Assembly: GCA_023417815.1 (NCBI GenBank)
Contig: JAEZEI010000068.1
Span: forward strand, 39,252-103,251
Reading direction: 5' to 3'
Origin: Bacteroidota bacterium
Lineage (GTDB): Bacteria > Bacteroidota > Bacteroidia > Chitinophagales > Chitinophagaceae
DNA: 64,000 bases
The notes under the pieces are model-generated. The model was not told the DNA's origin and did no database searches. It saw nothing but the letters and a program-made list of their open reading frames with translations. Each line of letters starts with the position of its first letter. Position 1 is the stretch's first letter. Positions 8,720-17,953 of this stretch are shown here, in pieces. Made by a program: the position numbers and the translations under genes.

Positions 8720-10105
8720 TCAAAGCGATTCGCGAATATCCTTCATTAGCCGCATAGCTATGTTCTCAGCCGTAGTTTCAAAATTACTTTCTGAATATAT
8801 CCTGATAATTGGTTCTGTATTGCTAGTACGCAAGTGTACCCAGTCTGTATCAAATTCGATCTTGAGGCCATCTTCGGTATTCACCGGGTGATTCTTATAC
8901 TTCTTCTTTATTTTATCAAATACCTTTTCAACATTCACTTCCTTTTCGAGCGTGATCTTATTCTTGCTGATGAAATAATCCGGATAGGTGCTCCTGAGTT
9001 GCTTTACGCTCTTTTTAGATTCCGCAAGATGACTTAGAAATAATGCTATCCCGATCAGCGCATCCCTTCCGTAATGAAGATCAGGAACTATGATCCCTCC
9101 GTTTCCTTCCCCTCCAATTACAGCATTAACCTCCTTCATTCTTGATACAACATTTACCTCACCAACGGCTGAGGAATGATACTCACCGTCATGTTTTATT
9201 GTGATATCTTTCAGTGCCCGTGTAGAAGAAAGATTGCTGACAGTGTTTCCCTTTCGTTTCGAAAGCACATAATCTGCTACAGCAACCAGGGTATATTCTT
9301 CACCGAACATAGTTCCGTCTTCACAAACAAAACACAGCCTGTCTACATCCGGGTCTACAGCAATCCCGAACGAAGCTTTGGTACGGACAACCTCCTGGCT
9401 GAGGGAGATCAGGTTTTCAGGTAATGGCTCGGGATTATGCGCGAATTTCCCATTGATCTCTTCATTGATAACTATGATATCCTTAACCCCAAGCGCTTTA
9501 AGTAATTCGGGAACGGCAATCGCCCCGGTACTGTTAACGGCATCAACCACCACCTTCAACCCAGCTGACCCGATGGCTTGTGCGTTCACCAGCGGGTAAT
9601 CCAGGATCTTGTTAATGTGCATCTTAAGCATATCCGGGTTCATCACTGTTTTTCCCAGTTCATCCACCGGGGAAAAATCGAATGAGGCCTCATCGGCGAT
9701 CTGCATGATCTCCCGGCCATTCTCACCGCTCAGGAATTCTCCCTGCGCATTCAGCAACTTAAGTGCATTCCATTCTTTCGGATTATGACTGGCAGTTATT
9801 ATTATCCCTCCCTGAGCCTTCAGGTGCATTACAGCCATTTCTACCGTGGGAGTCGTACTCAGCCCAAGATCGATAACATCAATACCGAGGCTGTTCAACG
9901 TGGTGCAAACAAGCTGGGAAACTATTTCACCGCTTATCCGGCCATCACGGCCTGTTATTACCTGCAGTTTTTTGGAGGAAGAATTCTTCCTGAGCCAAGT
10001 GCCATAAGCAGAAGCAAATTTTACAATATCTGTCGGTGTAAGGTTATCTCCCGGAGCTCCTCCAATAGTACCCCGGATACCGGAAATACTCTTTATAAGT
10101 GTCAT
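8720..10105 (-). CDS. glmM: Phosphoglucosamine mutase (alpha-D-phosphohexomutase)
   Basis: 461 aa with the four-domain phosphohexomutase layout. The N-terminus SISGIRGTIGG is the sugar-phosphate loop. The phospho-accepting serine is S106 in IIITASHNPKEWNALK, the metal loop is DPDVDRLCF, the sugar-binding loop is GGEGNGG, and the C-terminal phosphate loop is RTSNTEPIIRIYSE. TASHNP with this length fits GlmM-type enzymes, which convert glucosamine-6-phosphate to glucosamine-1-phosphate for peptidoglycan and LPS precursors; a phosphomannomutase/phosphoglucomutase activity is possible too. The promoter box is at 10128-10135, divergent from the methyltransferase gene. The cysteine desulfurase follows after 13 bp. 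Confidence 0.88.
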   Translation of the reverse strand: MTLIKSISGIRGTIGGAPGDNLTPTDIVKFASAYGTWLRKNSSSKKLQVITGRDGRISGEIVSQLVCTTLNSLGIDVIDLGLSTTPTVEMAVMHLKAQGGIIITASHNPKEWNALKLLNAQGEFLSGENGREIMQIADEASFDFSPVDELGKTVMNPDMLKMHINKILDYPLVNAQAIGSAGLKVVVDAVNSTGAIAVPELLKALGVKDIIVINEEINGKFAHNPEPLPENLISLSQEVVRTKASFGIAVDPDVDRLCFVCEDGTMFGEEYTLVAVADYVLSKRKGNTVSNLSSTRALKDITIKHDGEYHSSAVGEVNVVSRMKEVNAVIGGEGNGGIIVPDLHYGRDALIGIALFLSHLAESKKSVKQLRSTYPDYFISKNKITLEKEVNVEKVFDKIKKKYKNHPVNTEDGLKIEFDTDWVHLRTSNTEPIIRIYSESNFETTAENIAMRLMKDIRESL

Positions 10106-10127
10106 GCTGCTGCATTTTTAAGGATTG

Positions 10128-10135
10128 CAAAGATA
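10128..10135 (-). promoter_or_regulatory. -7 promoter box for glmM-cysteine desulfurase unit
   Basis: Minus-strand TATCTTTG (TAnnTTTG), 22 nt upstream of the glmM ATG. It is half of a divergent promoter pair with 10170-10177. Confidence 0.5.
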
Positions 10136-10169
10136 AGGTTGTTAAGCTTAGCCTGGAAAGGGTTATCCT

Positions 10170-10177
10170 TACCTTTG
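10170..10177 (+). promoter_or_regulatory. -7 promoter box for the 10182 methyltransferase
   Basis: TACCTTTG (TAnnTTTG) ends 4 nt before the ATG at 10182, so transcription would start at about the start codon. Confidence 0.5.
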
Positions 10178-10181
10178 CCCT

Positions 10182-10919
10182 ATGGCATCGTGGTTCAAAG
10201 ATTGGTTCAATTCGCCCTATTATCATAATCTTTACTTTAAAAGAGATGAAAGTGAGGCTGCGTTATTCATTGATAATCTTGTAAAATATCTTTCCCCTGC
10301 ACCGGGCTCCCGAATGCTTGACGTTGCATGCGGCCGGGGACGACATTCTATTCAGCTAGCCTCAAAAGGATTTGATGTAACCGGGATCGATCTCAGTGAA
10401 GACAGTATTCAGTATGCACTTCAATTCCAGAAAGAGAATCTCAGCTTCTACCAGCACGATATGAGGCTGCCCTTCCGGATCAATTATTATGATTATGCCT
10501 TCAATTTTTTCACAAGCTTTGGTTACTTCCGCACACAGCGCGAAAATGACAACGCCATAAGAACTATTTCACAATCACTGCATGAACACGGTACCCTCGT
10601 CATGGATTACCTGAATGTTCATTATGCCGAGGATCATCTGGTTCATAAGGCAGAAAAGGAGATTGAAGGCATAAACTATTTCATTACCCGGTGGTTTGAC
10701 GAAGAGCATTTTTATAAGAAGATCGTTGTGGAAGATGACTCTCTTGAGGAACCGATTGAATTCACCGAAAAGGTCGCAAAATTTTCAGTAGGTGATTTTA
10801 CCGAGATGTTTTCCTACCAGGGTATGCAGATCAGGGAAGTATTCGGAGATTACAATTTTGGTTTGTACGATCTGAGAAAAAGCCCCAGGCTTATCATGAT
10901 CGTGGAAAAGATCCGGTGA
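10182..10919 (+). CDS. Class I SAM-dependent methyltransferase
   Basis: 245 aa, cytoplasmic. SAM motif I is LDVACGRGRHS (residues 46-56) and the acidic strand-2 end is VTGIDLSEDSI. The post-motif region DMRLPFRINYYDYAFNFFTS matches the methyltransferase_25/11 type. The substrate is not predictable; small-molecule or tRNA targets are both possible. The ATG at 10182 is fixed by the promoter box just upstream and by the conserved opening MASWFKDWFNSPYYHNLY, which is common in Bacteroidota homologues as far as I recall. The stop TGA (10917-10919) abuts the stop of the convergent sulfatase-fold gene in a TGATCA palindrome. Confidence 0.85.
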   Translation: MASWFKDWFNSPYYHNLYFKRDESEAALFIDNLVKYLSPAPGSRMLDVACGRGRHSIQLASKGFDVTGIDLSEDSIQYALQFQKENLSFYQHDMRLPFRINYYDYAFNFFTSFGYFRTQRENDNAIRTISQSLHEHGTLVMDYLNVHYAEDHLVHKAEKEIEGINYFITRWFDEEHFYKKIVVEDDSLEEPIEFTEKVAKFSVGDFTEMFSYQGMQIREVFGDYNFGLYDLRKSPRLIMIVEKIR

Positions 10920-12902
10920 TCATTTATTATGCACCAGCATCCAGCGTGCGGTTTCATAGATTGCCGTTGTCAAAAGTCCCATTTCCTTTTTTACAGAATC
11001 AGCCTGTGCTGCATTCAACTCCGGGGCATGCTTTGAAACCGGTACCAGTTCTTCTTTCCGGAAACGCAGATTCTTCCTGTAATAATAATTATCATCTACG
11101 AGCCCTATCCAGCCAGAAGCATGGTAAATGATAAAGGCAGCATTGGGCCGATTATTTTCATTCAACAGATCTCTTCCAAGCGAAAAATTCCGGTAAGGTT
11201 TCTGGATCATTCCTGCGATTGTCGGAAGTACATCTACCTGGGAAACTGTTTCACTTCTCTTTTGCGGCTGAAGGATCAGTCGTGGTGCATAAAACAATAA
11301 CGGTATATGCTCTTCACTCAGTCTTTGATTCACCCAGGCATCCGGGTAGGCGAACCGTGCATCGCCTTCCACGCCATGATCACCAACAAAAACGAAGATG
11401 GTATTATCGAACCAGGGAGCTTTACCAGCTTCATTCATAAATTGTCGAAGGCTTTCATCCATACTTCTGAAAGCAATATATTCTTCCACGGAACTAAATC
11501 CGAATTGTTCCAGTCTTTCTTCCTCCGGTGCATTAACAAGTAATGCACTATCTATACGGAAGGGCCTGTGATTATCTGCAGTTTGAATGATCGCAAAGAA
11601 CGGTTTGTCCTGTTTTGACAATACCCTGCCGGCCTCAGAAAATAACTCGCTGTCCCTGATTCCCCATACGCCCGAACCCTTCGTTTCATATTTACCTTCT
11701 TCGTAAATATTTACCCCTTTTATATTTTTAACCAGGCCATTGAAATTATTGAACTGGCTCCTGCCACCTATGAAATAAAATTTTTCGTAGCCATCAAATT
11801 CATTAATAATGGTCCGTTGCTTCACTGTGGCTTCGTTCCGTGTTGCAAACCTGCTAAGCTGCACATCAGGAACACCGGTTAAAAGTGCGAAAATGCCGCG
11901 GGCTGTTCCAAAGGAAGGAGAAAAACACCTTTCGAAGAAAATGCCTTCACGCGAAAGAGAATCAAAGAATGGCGTTGGATCCAGTGGATTCCCGGACATT
12001 GAACTTTTATACATGCTGTAGCTCTCACAGATCACCAGCACCACATTAGGCTGGCTCTCCAAAGCGGTACTGCCCGGAATTACCTGCCTCATAAATGGAT
12101 CCTTCTTTGAAATATTCCCTTGTAATCCAAGGAACTTTTTCATCTGGGGATAGTACTGTAAAGCTGCATTTCCGTAATCAGGATCCCTGAATTTTAATGT
12201 AGTGAAAAAATTCTGCATTGGGTTCAGGGCGAGGTTACTCCTGAATTCATCATTGAGGTTGAAAGCCCTGAAAAAATTGAGAGGAGCCGCAGTTAAAAAA
12301 CCATACATGAACCAGCCGAGTAACAATAATGCAACCAGGTGCCATCTCCTCCTGTAATCGAACTTATGAACAGAACTGTTCCTGTCTATCACGCGTACAT
12401 GGATGCGCCGGAACATCCATGTCATCATTAATACAGAACCTATTATACCAACAAGAATCCATACCACGGGATAAGATTGCCAAACCATCTGCAGGCTTTC
12501 CCTGGGATCTTCCGCAAAGATCAGCGCATCAGCATTAAGCCTTGCATTAACATAGGCGAACTGCCCGAAATCTGCGCCGTAAAAGAAAAGCACCAGCAGG
12601 GTGATCACCCCAAGATATGCAGTCCAGAATCGTTTTAATCTTTCAGAATTGAAAGGAGAGAGTTTGGGGAACAGGGACAGGAATGCTATCGGGAACAACA
12701 GAAAGGATATCCAGCGAAGATCGTATTTAAGCCCAAGCCAGAATGATGGAAGAAGCCTGTATAAAGGATAACCGGAAGGCTTGAACGCTACAACGGTGGC
12801 GATCCTGAATGCGGTGAAGATAAGCAGGTATATCATGAATACCCTGATCAGCCATTGAATGGTGCGCGGAACCCTCCACTTGATCAGCAACTTTTCATCC
12901 AT
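10920..12902 (-). CDS. LTA-synthase-like membrane phosphotransferase/sulfatase, copy 1
   Basis: 660 aa. The N-terminal ~220 residues contain about five membrane segments. A large periplasmic sulfatase/alkaline-phosphatase-fold domain follows. Metal ligand and nucleophile motifs of LtaS-like enzymes are visible: VVLVICESYSMYKSSM (Glu), SPSFGTARGIF with candidate nucleophile T333, FVGDHGVEGDARF (Asp/His), and EEHIPLLFYAP with the second His. Gram-negative Bacteroidota have no lipoteichoic acid, so the enzyme more likely transfers phosphoglycerol or phosphoethanolamine to an envelope glycan; that is inference. The ATG overlaps the stop of the upstream paralogue (TGATG), implying translational coupling. 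The two proteins are parallel in length and motif order, so this is a tandem duplication. Confidence 0.85.
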   Translation of the reverse strand: MDEKLLIKWRVPRTIQWLIRVFMIYLLIFTAFRIATVVAFKPSGYPLYRLLPSFWLGLKYDLRWISFLLFPIAFLSLFPKLSPFNSERLKRFWTAYLGVITLLVLFFYGADFGQFAYVNARLNADALIFAEDPRESLQMVWQSYPVVWILVGIIGSVLMMTWMFRRIHVRVIDRNSSVHKFDYRRRWHLVALLLLGWFMYGFLTAAPLNFFRAFNLNDEFRSNLALNPMQNFFTTLKFRDPDYGNAALQYYPQMKKFLGLQGNISKKDPFMRQVIPGSTALESQPNVVLVICESYSMYKSSMSGNPLDPTPFFDSLSREGIFFERCFSPSFGTARGIFALLTGVPDVQLSRFATRNEATVKQRTIINEFDGYEKFYFIGGRSQFNNFNGLVKNIKGVNIYEEGKYETKGSGVWGIRDSELFSEAGRVLSKQDKPFFAIIQTADNHRPFRIDSALLVNAPEEERLEQFGFSSVEEYIAFRSMDESLRQFMNEAGKAPWFDNTIFVFVGDHGVEGDARFAYPDAWVNQRLSEEHIPLLFYAPRLILQPQKRSETVSQVDVLPTIAGMIQKPYRNFSLGRDLLNENNRPNAAFIIYHASGWIGLVDDNYYYRKNLRFRKEELVPVSKHAPELNAAQADSVKKEMGLLTTAIYETARWMLVHNK

Positions 12903-14848
12903 CAGTTCTGCCTTTTTTTATTATTGAATAGAAGGTAGCGGGAAGTTTCGTAGAAAGCTTCTGTAAGATCTTCAAGCCGTTTGCGGTGAGATGCTGTATC
13001 CGCGAGGTTTGCCTCGGTTACTATACTAACGAAATCCTTTGTGCCGGTATGAAGGTTCCTTCGAAAGTAAAATGAATCACTTACGCATCCTATGGTATGA
13101 AGGTCGGGATCAGAGATAAATGCAACCCGGCCATCCTTTTTTTCAGCAGCATTCAATCCAAGCGTACTATTGGTATGCGATAATTGAGCCAATGAAGCAA
13201 TCGTAGGCATCACATCCAGTTGTGAACAAACCTTATTCTCCTTTCTTACCGGAACGCCTTTTCCAAAAAACAATAAAGGAACATGTTGAGCAGCTATTCC
13301 ATGCGTGGTGTATGCTCCTGGAAATCTTGATCCGGCAGCGCTTCTTAACCCATGATCGCCTACAAATACAAATAATGTATTGCTATACCATTCCTGGCGC
13401 GCAGCTTCTTCCATGAAACGCTGTATGCAAAAATCCATGTAGCGGAATGCATTCAACTCATCATTTCCATTGAATTGATATTTACTAAGCGTGTCTTCCG
13501 GCAACTTCAGTTTCTTAAAAACTTCGAGGTCCTCTGCCGGGATGGTATACGGCCTGTGATTATTTGCTGTCTGGATGATTGAAAAGAATGGCCCGCTCTT
13601 TTTATTGATGATCCTGATGGATTCAAGGAAAAGATTTTTATCGCTGATACCCCAAACATCTTCCTGGCCGGCCGAAAAATCATCCTGTTCATATATCTGG
13701 AGCCCGGCTATATTATTTGTCAGCACTCCCCTGATATTTGCCCATGTGGTACTTCCGCCGAGGAAATAATATTTGTTGTACCCCTTCAGATCATTGATGA
13801 TCGTTCTCTGGTCAACTGCCGATGGATTCCTGCTGGCTGTTTTGGGAGCTTCCACATCCGGGATCCCGGTTATAGTAGCCCACACTCCCCTGGCTGTTCC
13901 AAAGGAGGGTGTAAAACATCGTTCAAAAAAAAGTCCTTTTGATGATAGCGAATTGAAATATGGTGTCGGATCAAGCGGATGACCTGTCATGGAACTCTTT
14001 GCCATGCTGAAACTTTCGCAGATCACCAGGATGATGTTTGGCTTTGAAGTATCATTGAATTCCACCCTCCTGGAAAATGAAAGTTCCCTGCCTGAAGGCA
14101 GGTCCAGGTAACCGGCCATAACCGGGTAATATTTACGTGTCTTTTCCAGGTCGAAGGTTGACCTTCGGAATTTCATCGTACTGAAAAAGCTTTGGAATGG
14201 ATTGAGAGCAACATTCGCTTTGAAATTATCTCCAAACCTGAAAGCATCGCTCCAGCGGAGAGGATACTGGCCAACCTGGCCAAATGCGCACAATCCAAAT
14301 AATACCAGGGCCAATCCCTTTACGAGAGATCTGCGCTTTCTTGAAAGCGGGTTATAAGCGTATTTTTTGAACGTAAAGGAAGCAAACCAATAGAAACCTG
14401 CTGAACAGAGCAAGAGCAAAAGGATAATGGTGATCACCGGGTATGTTTCCCACATCATCCCGAAGGATATTGCAGCGTCTTCAAGGAAATTGATTACAGA
14501 AGCATTCAGTCTTTGCTGCAGGTAATCATAATGGTAATAGTCTGCTGCATAAAAGATCATGAACAGAAAAAAGGTTATGGTCCACATCCATATCCAAACC
14601 TTCCTGACCTTCCTGTTCACATAAGGATCAAACCCGGGAATGAAAGACAGCAGTAAAGCTCCAATGCCAATGAAACCAATTATCCGAAGATCAAACCGAA
14701 GCCCCAGCAACATCACCTCCCCTTTTACCGCCGTCTTTTCATTGTATGTATAAAAAAACAGGAGCCGGGCAAGGGTCATCAGCACCAGCAACGCAAGTAT
14801 TACAGTAAGCAGCCATTTAAGAAATGCAGGAAATCCCTTTCTTATCAT
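12902..14848 (-). CDS. LTA-synthase-like membrane phosphotransferase/sulfatase, copy 2
   Basis: 648 aa from the ATG at 14848 (MIRKGFPAFLKWLL). The frame is open to a TTG at 14884, but that adds an unlikely charged leader. Five predicted membrane segments fill the first ~210 residues. The periplasmic catalytic domain has VICESFSMAKSSM, TPSFGTARGVW (candidate nucleophile T318), FVFVGDHGLRSAAG and THGIAAQHVPLLFFG. Both metal sites look complete. It is the first gene of a two-gene operon with its paralogue downstream (overlap TGATG at 12900-12904). A PAP2 phosphatase gene starts divergently at 14914; PAP2 enzymes recycle lipid phosphates, so a shared envelope-lipid role is plausible but unproven. 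Confidence 0.85.
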   Translation of the reverse strand: MIRKGFPAFLKWLLTVILALLVLMTLARLLFFYTYNEKTAVKGEVMLLGLRFDLRIIGFIGIGALLLSFIPGFDPYVNRKVRKVWIWMWTITFFLFMIFYAADYYHYDYLQQRLNASVINFLEDAAISFGMMWETYPVITIILLLLLCSAGFYWFASFTFKKYAYNPLSRKRRSLVKGLALVLFGLCAFGQVGQYPLRWSDAFRFGDNFKANVALNPFQSFFSTMKFRRSTFDLEKTRKYYPVMAGYLDLPSGRELSFSRRVEFNDTSKPNIILVICESFSMAKSSMTGHPLDPTPYFNSLSSKGLFFERCFTPSFGTARGVWATITGIPDVEAPKTASRNPSAVDQRTIINDLKGYNKYYFLGGSTTWANIRGVLTNNIAGLQIYEQDDFSAGQEDVWGISDKNLFLESIRIINKKSGPFFSIIQTANNHRPYTIPAEDLEVFKKLKLPEDTLSKYQFNGNDELNAFRYMDFCIQRFMEEAARQEWYSNTLFVFVGDHGLRSAAGSRFPGAYTTHGIAAQHVPLLFFGKGVPVRKENKVCSQLDVMPTIASLAQLSHTNSTLGLNAAEKKDGRVAFISDPDLHTIGCVSDSFYFRRNLHTGTKDFVSIVTEANLADTASHRKRLEDLTEAFYETSRYLLFNNKKRQN

Positions 14849-14913
14849 CCGGTGGATTTTCTTTTGGCCACGAAAATAATTCAAATAACAAAGTCCATCC
14901 TATCTTTAACTAC

Positions 14914-15477
14914 ATGAACGGATTACTGGAGGCCGATAAGCACCTGTTCTTCCTGGTAAATAATAAATGGAGCAACGCTTTCTTTGACCTGATCATGCCC
15001 GTGATCCGTACTTCACAACTCTGGGTTCCTCTTTACCTGTTTCTTCTTGTACTGGTGATAGCTAATTTTAAGAAGAACAGGTTGTGGTGGATATTTTACG
15101 TGGCCGGGCTTGCAACCCTTACCGATTTCATCAGCAGCGACCTGATCAAGCCTAATTTTTTCCGGGTAAGACCATGTAACGATCCTGAACTGGCCGACAC
15201 CATCAGGCTTTTGTTAAGCTATCGTCCGCAAAGTTCAAGTTTTACCTCATCTCATGCTGTGAATCATTTTGGACTGGCAACGTTCTTTTTCCTCACTTTG
15301 AAGGATCACATAGGGAGGCCAGCCTGGTTATTCTTTCTGTGGGGGCTTATAATTATCTATGCACAGGTATATGTTGGTGTGCATTTTCCCCTTGATGTAT
15401 TATGTGGCGCAATCATTGGAGCGTTTTTCGGATATTTGTCCGCCAGGTGGTTTAACAAAACCCATGGCTTATCTTAA
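14914..15477 (+). CDS. PAP2-family membrane phosphatase
   Basis: 187 aa from the ATG at 14914. The frame is open from 14824, but that would overlap the divergent gene, and a TATCTTTA -7-like box lies at 14901-14908. The PAP2 signature is present in order: KPNFFRVRPC (KxxxxxRP), SSSFTSSHAVNHFG (PSGH-like, here SSSH) and VGVHFPLDVLCG (SRxxxxxHxxxD-like, with Val where the Arg-containing part usually sits further upstream). Five or six membrane segments are predicted. By family knowledge it dephosphorylates undecaprenyl diphosphate or phosphatidic/phosphatidylglycerol phosphate. It ends 6 bp before the CNNM gene, so the two are likely co-transcribed. Confidence 0.85.
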   Translation: MNGLLEADKHLFFLVNNKWSNAFFDLIMPVIRTSQLWVPLYLFLLVLVIANFKKNRLWWIFYVAGLATLTDFISSDLIKPNFFRVRPCNDPELADTIRLLLSYRPQSSSFTSSHAVNHFGLATFFFLTLKDHIGRPAWLFFLWGLIIIYAQVYVGVHFPLDVLCGAIIGAFFGYLSARWFNKTHGLS

Positions 15478-15483
15478 ACTATC

Positions 15484-16785
15484 ATGACCGAGGTCTTTAT
15501 ACTGTTCCTGCTCATTTTCATTAATGCATTTTTTGTAATGGCCGAAATGGCCCTCGTAAGCGTCCGGAAGCCCCGCCTTGAAGCCATGAAAAACCGGGGA
15601 GATGCAAAAGCAGCTTCCGCTTTGAAACTGGCAGAAAACCCTGAGAAATTCCTATCCACCGTACAATTAGGAATAACCCTTGTTTCCATCCTTACGGGTT
15701 TGTATTCTGGAGAAAAGTTCGGGAAATACCTGGCGCCAACCGTAGCCAGAATTGAAGTTTTCGAACCGTATGCTGAGGAGATCTCCACAACCCTCATCGT
15801 AGTGATAGTGACATTCCTATCAATTGTTCTTGGCGAACTCATTCCAAAACGAATAGCATTATTAAAGGCGGAAAGGATCGCGAAGTTCATGGCGGGGCCA
15901 ATGAATTTCCTCTCCGCGCTTGTGCATCCGTTTGTAGTGCTGCTGTCCGCAACATCGAACCTTATCTTTCGTATCCTTAAGATCAAACCCGCCAGCGACA
16001 GTGCGGTTACAGAAGAAGAGATCAAAGCGCTTATAACCGAAGGAAGTGAAACAGGTGAGATCGAAGAGGATGAGAAAGAGATCATTGAAAGGGTTTTTCA
16101 CCTGGGAGACCGAAGCATCACTTCGCTGATGACCCACCGCACCGATATCGTGTGGCTGGAGATCACCGATACAGTTGAAGCCGTAAAAAATAAATTCGAG
16201 AAGATAGTTTTCTCCACCTACCCGGTTTGTGAAGGAAACATCGACGAGATAAAAGGCCTTGTATATGTAAAGGATCTTTTAAAGGCAACTTCCGATACAA
16301 CGCTTGACAAGATACTCAAACCAGCTCTCTTCGTTCCTGAAAATAATAAAGCCTACCAGCTTCTTGAAAAGTTCAAGGCAACAAAAATTCATACTTCCTT
16401 TATCGTAAATGAATACGGAACGCTGGAAGGAATGATAACACTCAATGATATCCTTGAAGCCATAGTTGGAGATGTTTCGGATATCGGGCAGGAAGAATAT
16501 GAGATCGTAGAAAGACACGATGGCACTTACCTCGTGGATGCGCAGATACATTTCTATGATTTCCTAAGTTACTTTGGCCGGGGCGACTGGATGAATGAGG
16601 GAGAAAGGGATTTTGACACCGTTGCCGGTTTCACACTTCATGAACTTGAACACATTCCGGCAGTTGGAGAAAGATTTGAATGGAAGGATTTTTCCTTCGA
16701 GATCATGGATATGGATGGCCAACGGATAGATAAGATCCTTGTAAAGATCTCTGATGAATTACGGGCTGAACTGGAGGAAGAGTGA
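15484..16785 (+). CDS. CNNM/CorC-type transporter-associated protein (DUF21-CBS-CorC_C; HlyC/CorC family)
   Basis: 433 aa. An N-terminal DUF21 membrane domain (~1-190, four hydrophobic segments; GELIPKRIALLKAERIAKF) is followed by paired CBS domains (~200-330; motifs MTHRTDIVWLEI, TYPVCEGNIDEIKGLVYVKDL, FIVNEYGTLEGMITLNDILE) and a CorC_C domain (~345-430; DGTYLVDAQI, TVAGFTLHELEHIPAVGE). The family moves or regulates Mg2+ and other divalent cations across the inner membrane; older annotations say hemolysin, which is misleading. The start is 6 bp after the PAP2 stop. The TGA stop (16783-16785) abuts the convergent DUF6702 stop in a TGATCA palindrome. Confidence 0.9.
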   Translation: MTEVFILFLLIFINAFFVMAEMALVSVRKPRLEAMKNRGDAKAASALKLAENPEKFLSTVQLGITLVSILTGLYSGEKFGKYLAPTVARIEVFEPYAEEISTTLIVVIVTFLSIVLGELIPKRIALLKAERIAKFMAGPMNFLSALVHPFVVLLSATSNLIFRILKIKPASDSAVTEEEIKALITEGSETGEIEEDEKEIIERVFHLGDRSITSLMTHRTDIVWLEITDTVEAVKNKFEKIVFSTYPVCEGNIDEIKGLVYVKDLLKATSDTTLDKILKPALFVPENNKAYQLLEKFKATKIHTSFIVNEYGTLEGMITLNDILEAIVGDVSDIGQEEYEIVERHDGTYLVDAQIHFYDFLSYFGRGDWMNEGERDFDTVAGFTLHELEHIPAVGERFEWKDFSFEIMDMDGQRIDKILVKISDELRAELEEE

Positions 16786-17277
16786 TCAGAAATTAAGTAT
16801 CGCCTCCCTCTCCGGGTTCAACAACCGCGTACTTTGCCGTTTCCCATTTACAAACACATGAAAGATCCCCATCTGCTCGGATTTGTAATCATACAGAACG
16901 TTGTTGATGATCTTTACCGATGCGGGCTGACCTGTAAACTGTCCCTGGATATATGAAATGATGCCTTCATCGTCCCTCTCATAATCAAGGAAAGAAAGGG
17001 TAAGTGGTTTTCCGTTGACCTCAAGCCTGAAATGCTCAAGGATATAATTTTTTACTAATGGAAGCATTTCATTTTTCTTCCTGCTGTCAAGCAGATCGAT
17101 CTTTCCCTTATTCTTCATCCTGAGGGTCTGCTCAAAATCATCGGTGAATATCTTGCAGGAAATATCTACGGTATTTTCTTTTGAATTGAATTCAATTTCA
17201 GAAACACTTACATAGATCGGGTGACCACCGGTTCCCAACAGGAACAGCAGGAACCATTTATATAATATTAAGGCCAT
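16786..17277 (-). CDS. DUF6702 family secreted/membrane-anchored protein
   Basis: 163 aa. A hydrophobic N-terminus (about 1-20) looks like a signal peptide. The mature part begins HPIYVSVSEIEFNSKENTVDISCKI-like, with FTDDFE soon after, followed by a beta-rich region ending GIFHVFVNGKRQSTRLL. This pattern is the DUF6702 family, whose function is unknown. It sits next to a HupE/UreJ-like gene and an M1 peptidase, an association I recall as recurrent in Bacteroidota. The HupE gene is divergent, with an 81-bp spacer containing a TACAAT/ATTGTA dyad. Confidence 0.75.
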   Translation of the reverse strand: MALILYKWFLLFLLGTGGHPIYVSVSEIEFNSKENTVDISCKIFTDDFEQTLRMKNKGKIDLLDSRKKNEMLPLVKNYILEHFRLEVNGKPLTLSFLDYERDDEGIISYIQGQFTGQPASVKIINNVLYDYKSEQMGIFHVFVNGKRQSTRLLNPEREAILNF

Positions 17278-17306
17278 TGAACGAGCAGGGTGCTTTTTAT
17301 TAGCTA

Positions 17307-17324
17307 TACAATGTTATTATTGTA
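17307..17324. promoter_or_regulatory. Dyad in the DUF6702/HupE divergent spacer
   Basis: TACAAT and ATTGTA (6-bp arms, 6-bp spacer) form an inverted repeat midway between the divergent genes at 17277 and 17359. It could be an operator, but short AT-rich dyads arise easily by chance. Confidence 0.2.
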
Positions 17325-17358
17325 AAAATATAGATCTCAAAGCATAGCGCCGGGAATA

Positions 17359-17937
17359 ATGAATGATTTTAAATTATATTTTGGTATTGGCTGGGATCAT
17401 ATCCTTTCCGAAGGAGCCTTAGATCATATCCTCTTCCTCCTGGTATTAAGTGCGCTTTACTCCCTGAGAAGCTGGAAGAAGGCCCTGATCGTAATCACCG
17501 CCTTTACTATAGGTCATTCGCTCACGCTTTTCCTGAGCATACTTGATGTGATCCGTTTCAACAGCGACTACGTGGAATTCTTTATACCGGTAACGATCGC
17601 TTTCACCGCGATCAGCAATTTGCTGGTTATGAATAAGAGGGATCTAAACCTGTGGTATTCATTTGCTGCTGCGCTGGTATTTGGATTGATCCATGGAATG
17701 GGCTTCGCCAATAATATCAGGTTCATGCTTGCAGACAGCCAGAGTGTTACCTGGCCTTTATTAAGTTTCAACATCGGGATCGAGGTGGCCCAGGTGATCC
17801 TGGTCACTGCTATCCTGCTAATACATTACCTTGTAGTTGAGAAAGCACGTTTGCCACGTACGTGGTGGATCATAATATTATCGCTGGCCGGTTTAATACC
17901 TTCTCTTCAGATGGCATGGAGCCGCTGGCCCTTTTAA
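17359..17937 (+). CDS. HupE/UreJ-like membrane protein
   Basis: 192 aa with six predicted membrane segments. Conserved features are GWDHILSEGALDHILFLL near the N-terminus, TIGHSLTLFLS and GLIHGMGFANN; these His-rich helices match HupE_UreJ_2. Relatives near hydrogenase or urease operons are nickel or cobalt permeases, but in Bacteroidota the protein is usually beside an M1 peptidase and its substrate is unknown. The M1 gene starts 16 bp after this stop, so the two are probably one transcript. Confidence 0.85.
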   Translation: MNDFKLYFGIGWDHILSEGALDHILFLLVLSALYSLRSWKKALIVITAFTIGHSLTLFLSILDVIRFNSDYVEFFIPVTIAFTAISNLLVMNKRDLNLWYSFAAALVFGLIHGMGFANNIRFMLADSQSVTWPLLSFNIGIEVAQVILVTAILLIHYLVVEKARLPRTWWIIILSLAGLIPSLQMAWSRWPF

Positions 17938-17953
17938 TATAAACACATAAGAT

